Positions 54,201 through 59,402 of a stretch of 59,402 nt of DNA are shown one piece after another; within the stretch, counting starts at the first letter, position 1; every line of letters starts with the position of its first letter. The position numbers and the translations under genes are program-made. The stretch comes from Cymbomonas tetramitiformis. Its lineage: Eukaryota; Chlorophyta; Pyramimonadophyceae; Pyramimonadales; Pyramimonadaceae. Under the pieces are notes generated by a model. That model saw only the letters and a program-made list of their open reading frames with translations. It had not been told where the DNA came from and did no database searches. Location of the stretch: positions 33,908-93,309 of the forward strand of contig LGRX02025771.1 of NCBI GenBank assembly GCA_001247695.2. The letters run 5' to 3'.

Positions 54201-57200
54201 CACTCCCAAAAAGCGAGCCGTAGACGAATCCCCGACGCACTCAAAGAGGCAGTACCCATCAGAAGGGTACCACAGGGACAGCCACATCCCATCATCCAAA
54301 TCATTCCAGTGGCCGTCCCCGTTCACAACGAGATGCCAGTACCCCATAAAGTGGGTATCGATCACCAGTCCCCCAGCAGGTGAAAAAGCCCCAAGGCACT
54401 GGACATAAATAGAGCCAGCCGCAGACGAATCCCCGACGCCCTCAAAGAGGCAGTACCCGCCAGAAGGGTACCACAGGGACAGCCACATCCCATCATCCAA
54501 ATCATTCCAGTGGCCGTCCCCGTTCACAGCGATCCGCCAGTACCCCATAACGTGGCCGCCACAACCAGTCCCCCGGCAGGTGAAAAAGCCCCAAGGCACT
54601 GGACAAAAATAGAGCCAGCCGCAGACGAATCCCCGACGCCCTCAAAGAGGCAGTACCCGTCAGAAGGGTACCACAGGGACAGCCACATCCCATCATCCAA
54701 ATCATTCCAGTGGCCGTCCCCGTTTACAACGAGATGTCAGCACCCCATAACGTGGCTGTCAACCACCAGTCCCCCGGCAGGTGAAAAAGCCTCAAGGCAC
54801 TGGACATAAATAGAGCCAGCCGCAGACGAATCCCCGACGCCCTCAAAGAGGCAGTACCCGTCAGAAGGGTACCACAGGGACAGCCACAATCCCATCATCC
54901 AAATCATTCCAGTGGCCGTCCCCGTTCACAACGAGATGTCAGCACCCCATAACGTGGCTGTCAACCACCAGTCCCCCGGCAGGTGAAAAAGCCCCAAGGC
55001 ACTGGACATAAAAAGAGCCAGCCGCAGACGAATCCCCGACGCCCTCAAAGAGGCAGTACCCTTCAGAAGGGTACCACAGGGACAGCCACATCCCATCATC
55101 CAAAGCACCCAAGTGGCCGTCCCCGTTAACAGCGAGATGCCACAACCCACACACCACACACACACACACACACTGAGCGCCATGAGGCCCGCTGACAAAA
55201 GCCAAGCCACTCTCATGCCAGTGGATGTAATAAGAGTTCAAGAACAGGGCGTGTGTGTCACACACGAACCACACACGAACACCCGGCGTGGATCGATCGT
55301 GTTTCGGGTGGTAACGCCCTACTGGTGGCCACTGATGGCCACCTCCAACGGTGTGTATACGGCGGAAGGCCGTCAGTGCGGACACACCTTGAATAGGTTG
55401 TAGCATGCTCGAAGAAACGTTTGGTGCTCGTGCAGGACGAGATCGTTCTCCTCATTGTACAGCCTCTCGTGTCGGAACACGTCCGCATCTTCTGTTGCCT
55501 GAGCCCCGTCGCAGCACCACACAGTTTTGGCGCCTTGGCGGGAGACCTTGCCGGGAGGTAAACGGCAGAATAAAATCCTGGTAAATGACGCTGGTCACTG
55601 CAGCTTCCATGCAGCTGTTATGTCAAGCTGCTACCTCCCCCAAGATGCTCAAGCTGGTCCGCCATACACCCCTCCTGATAGGAAATTAAAATATCTGAGC
55701 CATCGCTATACAGACGGGCTTACCTCCGGGCATAAGTTTGGGATTATCTCTCTCTCGAGCAGCATATCCACTGCCTCCGACACATCATCCGTGTCTGTCT
55801 TCATCCCATGTTTGGCGATGGCTAGCCGGACCACAGCCTACGCGATGCACATCCGACACAAGGTGAGCTGACAGGTCACATCCAAAGGCATCCACCAAGA
55901 TGCGAGGAACTGTGGAGAAGGAACAGTAGCGACTGGAGCAATCGTGTGGTGCAGTGGGCAGGGGAGCCATCGTGCGGTGCAGTGGGCAGGGGAGCCATCG
56001 TGTGGTGCAGTGGGCTAGAGGAGCCATCGTGCGGTGCAGTGGGCAGGGGAGCCATCGTGCGGTGCAGTGGGCGGGGAGCCATTAGGCGGTGCAGTGGGCG
56101 GGAGCCATCGTGCGGTGCAGTGGGCAGGGGAGCCATCGGGCGGTGCATGATGCACACGCGCGCGCATAGAGGAGCATCCTGGGGGATGATAGAGCACAGC
56201 ATGCCGGAAGCTTGGTGCTTGTAGGTAAAAACGCGGAGGAACAGTGAATCTCTCCGCGTACAGGAGGCGTGGCTGGCACAGGCAGATTTTCCTCCGGGAG
56301 CATCCGGAAGGCGGAAGGCGAAGGCAGGCGCACCTCTACAAACTCGAAACGCATCAGCGCCCGATCATCGTTCTCATCTGCCAGCAGCTTTTGCGCAGCC
56401 GCCTCCTTCCGCGTCAAATTACTCTTCTCCTCCTGCACAGTCATGAGGAAGAGTTTGTCATCCTCTCGCGTGCTTTTCTGTGATGGACGGTACAGGGGGT
56501 GCGGTGCGCAGTCCCATCGCCGAGCAAACTTGCCAAGGGTGCATGAACATGAATACATGGGAGAGTCTGCAGCATAATCGGCAAGATCCTCCTCCAGCAC
56601 GAATAAGGTTTCTAACCGCTATTGCACCTGATGAGAGGGATGCGCGGAATCTGCAGCATCCGACAACTGCCTCGAGGAAGGGCTTATGACTCAGCGCTAT
56701 CCACCAAAAGCCAGCAGCATGAAGCGCGCAGCAGGGGAGCTCTAAGCCATTCGAGAAAAGGAGGCATGGCAGTGATGTTGCCACTCGAGAAGAACACCGG
56801 TGACCCCCAAGGGGGCATCAAGGAGCCCTTTACTGTGCCGCGCGGGCCCGCCACCCGGAGGGATACCGGGGTCATCAAGGAGCCCTTTGCCGTGCCGCGC
56901 GGGCCCGCCACCCGGAGGGATACCGGGGGCATCAAGGAGCCCTTTGCTGTCCCGCGCGGGCCCGCCACCCGGAGGGATACCGGGGGCATCAAGGAGCCCT
57001 TTGCTGTGCCGCGCGGGCCCGCCACCCGGAGGGATACCGGGGGCATCAAGGAGCCCTTTGCTGTCCCGCGCGGGCCCGCCACCCGGAGGGATACCGGGGG
57101 CATCAAGGAGCCCTTTGCAGTGCCGCGCGGGCCCGCCACCCGGAGCGATACCGGGGGCATCAAGGAGCCCTTTGCTGTGCCGCGCGGGCCCGCCACCCGG

Positions 57201-59341
57201 AGGGATACCGGGGGCATCAAGGAGCCCTTTGCTGTGCCGCGCGGGCCCGCCACCCGGAGGGATACCGGGGGCATCAAGCAAAGCACTGAGCTGCGGCACA
57301 CCAACCTCAAAGTTTGAAACCACAAAAATGTTGTCACAGTTGGCCATGTTACAGTTCTTCGACTTGGGGTGTGGTATCTCAGAGTCCTGAGCAGCCGTGG
57401 CAGCCCCTCACCGCACCCTCATCTGCCGCCTGCGGCTCACACGACTGCCAGCACAGCGTGTCTGCCTCCCGCCCCGACATGGTATGCGGGCAGCGGGGAG
57501 AGCGCCGGCAAGCTTGAGCCGAGGCGCTAGGCTTGGGTTTGTACTGCCCGGGAATGCAGGTAGTCAAGGGCTTAGGTCCTAACAAATGTCAATTGGGATT
57601 TTGCAGGAATCCAATTTGTCGCAAAGATTTGGTGCACCTCTTCTTTACATAATCTGCTCCGTTGTAAAAAAAAAACCGTTCCGATCGGATTCGCACAAAA
57701 ACCCGAAGTACGGTTGTTGAGCCCATATGAACATAATTCGTGGGGTCATTTTGCGTATTTAGTACGTGACATGCGCGCACTTCCTCATCTGAGCCGGCAA
57801 GCTTCCCAGCGTCTAAAATATGTCGTGGGAAACATATCATGATACTATCATAGCGCGGATGTTTCTAATCTCTTCATGAATTAACACCGCTGATGGGGAA
57901 TTTCCACGGTGTGACACTTGCGGACGCGAGAGGCTTTCCTCACAAGATGCAGGCTGGTTTCGACTGCGGCTCAGATATCACTGTGAGCCGATCGAGCGAC
58001 CAATACAAACTGTGGCAATCCTGATTCGCGTCTGAGAATAAAAAAGGGATGCATTGCGCTGTTCATTACACCCTTAAAGCGCTGTATGCCAGCCCGACCT
58101 TGAGGAACTCGGTCCACTGGTTGAAGGACATGGAGAATGCCGACTCCCCGATGTCCGTTCCGGTGACACAAAAGTAGTAGTACGCATTGTAGAGCACCGG
58201 GTACGCGCGGGAAATCGCTGTCTTGATCTCCACCAGCTCCTTCTCCACCGAGTCCTCGCCCCACTGCACGCCGGTGTCTGCCCGTGTGATGGCCTGCACC
58301 AACTCTCCACCCACCGTCTCATCGGTTGAAAGCAGGTGCTCGAGGCGCGGTTGCTCTTATGCTGGGTATCCGCGCCAGGGGTAACCTGGGTGGGCCTGAC
58401 CAACTCCATTGACGAGGCACGTTCAGTCAGGAGCTCCACGGCTCCCTCCGACAAAGATCCGCGGAGCATGGGAAGGCACCTTGATGAAGCGCGTCTTGCC
58501 CACAGTGCGCTTCCAGTCCAGGTTCAGGGACCTCTTGCGGACCCCCTCGGTCTCGTAGTAGTCGCGCGCGTCCGACTCCTCCTTCCTCGGATGGAACACG
58601 CTCACGTCGATGTTCCACTTCGGCTTTTCTACCATCTGCTCTACCTCCTTCTCAACATGGACCTTGGCCGGAGCCACCTTCTTCGGAATCGGATAAACAA
58701 AGAACGGCCTGGACCACCGAATATCCTCCCTGGCCTCCCTGCACACACCCTCCGGCAATCCAGCCCATCAAATTCCACCAACGCCACATGCTTTACAGCT
58801 GCACTCAAGACGGGTGGAATCTCCGCGACCCGCGGGATGTCTTCTGCCCATTTCCAGGGGCCGCGTGGAGAACTTTTAATCAAAAGCATCACTCAGGGAA
58901 GGGGGCGCAAGGGCAGTAGTTAGCAGGGCGGGAACAAGAGGTTGAAGGGGAGGCGGATGAAGGTTGCATACCAAAACTCCTTCATTTTTTGAGAACTGTG
59001 TGGGGCATCCTCCAAGTTGTCGAGCGGCACCTTGGCCTCTCCCGCCACTTGCTTCATCCGCGCCACAACCGCATGGGCAGCCTGCAATTGTACAAGAAGA
59101 CGTTGGTGTGCCTTCAGCAACCATGGACAACCGGATGAGCCCACTTGCAATTGTTGGTCGGGCTGCACTACACCGCATAGCTGAAGCCGACCCCTCAAGA
59201 CTGCCCGGAAAGCCGGGGTCTCACCTCCACGTTGTGGCTGGCAGGGTTGGCGGCGTAGACTTGCTGTATTTTCTTGGAATAATCACCAAGCGGCTTGCGT
59301 GGCTTCGAAGCGAGCTGCTCTAAGTCGAACTCGTCTTGCGC
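51218..59341 (-). CDS. Large conserved protist protein, last 11 exons (556 aa seen)
   Basis: Minus-strand exons: 59341-59225, 59081-58972, 58738-58480, 58317-58099, 57386-57306, 56477-56334, 55837-55724, 55498-55388, 52360-52157, 51767-51528, 51289-51218 (stop TGA). All joins are GT-AG and in phase, total 1671 nt; the first exon starts in phase 0, so the gene continues beyond the window. Recognisable segments: WSRPFFVYPIPKK, PKWNIDVSVFHPRKEESDAR, TDIGESAFSMSFNQWTEFLK, NCDNIFVVSNFE, LMRFEFVE|AVVRLAIAKHG, DVFRHERLYNEENDLVLHEH, FSKREAKLVMIWSKMSVVDE, LTFVDFLE|AVGRVADWISMP. The C-terminus is AQFGGADEASVAGKLNSMAR plus MLG. It reads like the helical, EF-hand-like repeats of large proteins conserved in flagellated protists; a flagellar role is only inference. 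No signal or membrane segments seen. Confidence 0.78.
52800..53800. repeat. 245-bp degenerate tandem repeat, two good copies plus a diverged one
   Basis: gcaaatcaagagcagggcgg recurs at 53386 and 53631 (period 245), each followed by ggccgtgacaagataccaca and, about 100 bp on, a ctgttggtctctgggt/attgttggtctctgggt segment. A diverged copy is at about 52810 (caggaccagggcgggggcgt). A (CA)n run sits inside at about 53556-53571. Confidence 0.85.
54020..55140. repeat. 201-bp tandem repeat, about 5.5 copies
   Basis: gcagacgaatccccgacgcc recurs at about 54220, 54421, 54621, 54822 and 55024, so the period is 200-202. Each unit also has gaagggtaccacagggacag and ccagtggccgtccccgttca. On the minus strand one frame stays open for 230 codons because some periods are 201. 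A further CA run follows at about 55142-55172. Confidence 0.92.
55940..56135. repeat. 28-bp minisatellite, about seven copies
   Basis: The unit gccatcgtgcggtgcagtgg plus gcagggga, with shortened copies (gccattaggcggtg), lies in the intron between exons 56477-56334 and 55837-55724 of the minus-strand gene. Confidence 0.9.
56815..57285. repeat. 57-bp minisatellite, eight copies
   Basis: The unit is atcaaggagccctttgctgt, gccgcgcgggcccgccaccc, ggagggataccgggggc. 57 is a multiple of three, so long repeat ORFs appear on both strands (GIKEPFAVPRGPATRRDTG on the plus strand). It lies in the intron after exon 57386-57306 and, in the direction of transcription, begins about 20 bp after that donor. Confidence 0.93.
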
Positions 59342-59402
59342 CTGACAGGATCACCGCCCACCAAGACACACACCTCACACTGCACCCACCAACAAACAAA
59401 CC

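Larger units (their letters stand above)
52371..55387. other. 3-kb intron filled with long tandem repeats
   Basis: This intron lies between the exons ending ACYNLFK and beginning QLGLKQKHSH of the minus-strand gene. Nearly all of it is two tandem arrays (52800-53800 and 54020-55140) plus CA tracts. No other exon is needed for phase. Confidence 0.6.

Noticed and set aside
56815..57337. 200-codon frames on both strands with 19-residue repeats
   Set aside because: They are products of a 57-bp minisatellite inside an intron of the minus-strand gene; the flanking exons splice in phase without them.
1..59402. tRNA or rRNA genes
   Set aside because: I looked for cloverleaf-like and rRNA-core sequences and saw none that I could support.

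Overview
This is nuclear DNA of a eukaryote, most likely a flagellated green alga. Genes are broken into many short exons with GT-AG introns, plant-type telomere repeats (CCCTAAA) occur internally, LTR retrotransposons are abundant, and GC-rich gene blocks alternate with AT-rich blocks. A prasinophyte such as a pyramimonadalean (Cymbomonas-like) alga would fit, but that is inference. I see no prokaryotic operons, CRISPR arrays, rRNA or tRNA genes.

Layout. 0-3.4 kb: minisatellites and one minus-strand exon. 3.4-12.8 kb: AT-rich, with a Tudor-like, lysine-rich protein gene (6.9-9.3 kb) and two ORFs overlapping by ATGA (11.7-12.8 kb). 12.8-19.3 kb: the 5' end of an LTR element with a gag start, then a decayed multi-exon gene whose last exon is cut by a minus-strand gag/LTR fragment. 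21.6-24.0 kb: a calcineurin-B/CHP-like EF-hand gene on the minus strand. 25.3-26.8 kb: a predicted secreted protein. 27.4-28.4 kb: AT-rich inverted-repeat element. 28.6-34.7 kb: two nested gag-only LTR retrotransposons with clean target-site duplications. 34.7-36.6 kb: AT-rich, with a solo LTR remnant and a small inverted-repeat element. 36.6-46.2 kb: a complete 16-exon gene. 47.9-48.3 kb: a gene remnant. 51.2-59.4 kb: the last 11 exons of a large minus-strand gene.

Most striking is the 36.6-46.2 kb gene. I joined 16 exons by splice sites and codon phase into one 869-residue frame: disordered N-terminus, Cys/His zinc-finger segment, CAP-Gly domain, a degenerate CbxX/CfxQ-type AAA module, then a canonical CbxX/CfxQ AAA module. 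I know of no described protein with this order.

A second theme is structural. Several introns carry tandem repeats that start at or a few bases after the 5' splice site and copy donor-like sequence. A third is that all four LTR elements carry gag but no recognisable pol, so they would depend on enzymes supplied elsewhere. Small frameshifts at homopolymers recur in several reading frames, so either the assembly has indel errors or many copies are decaying.
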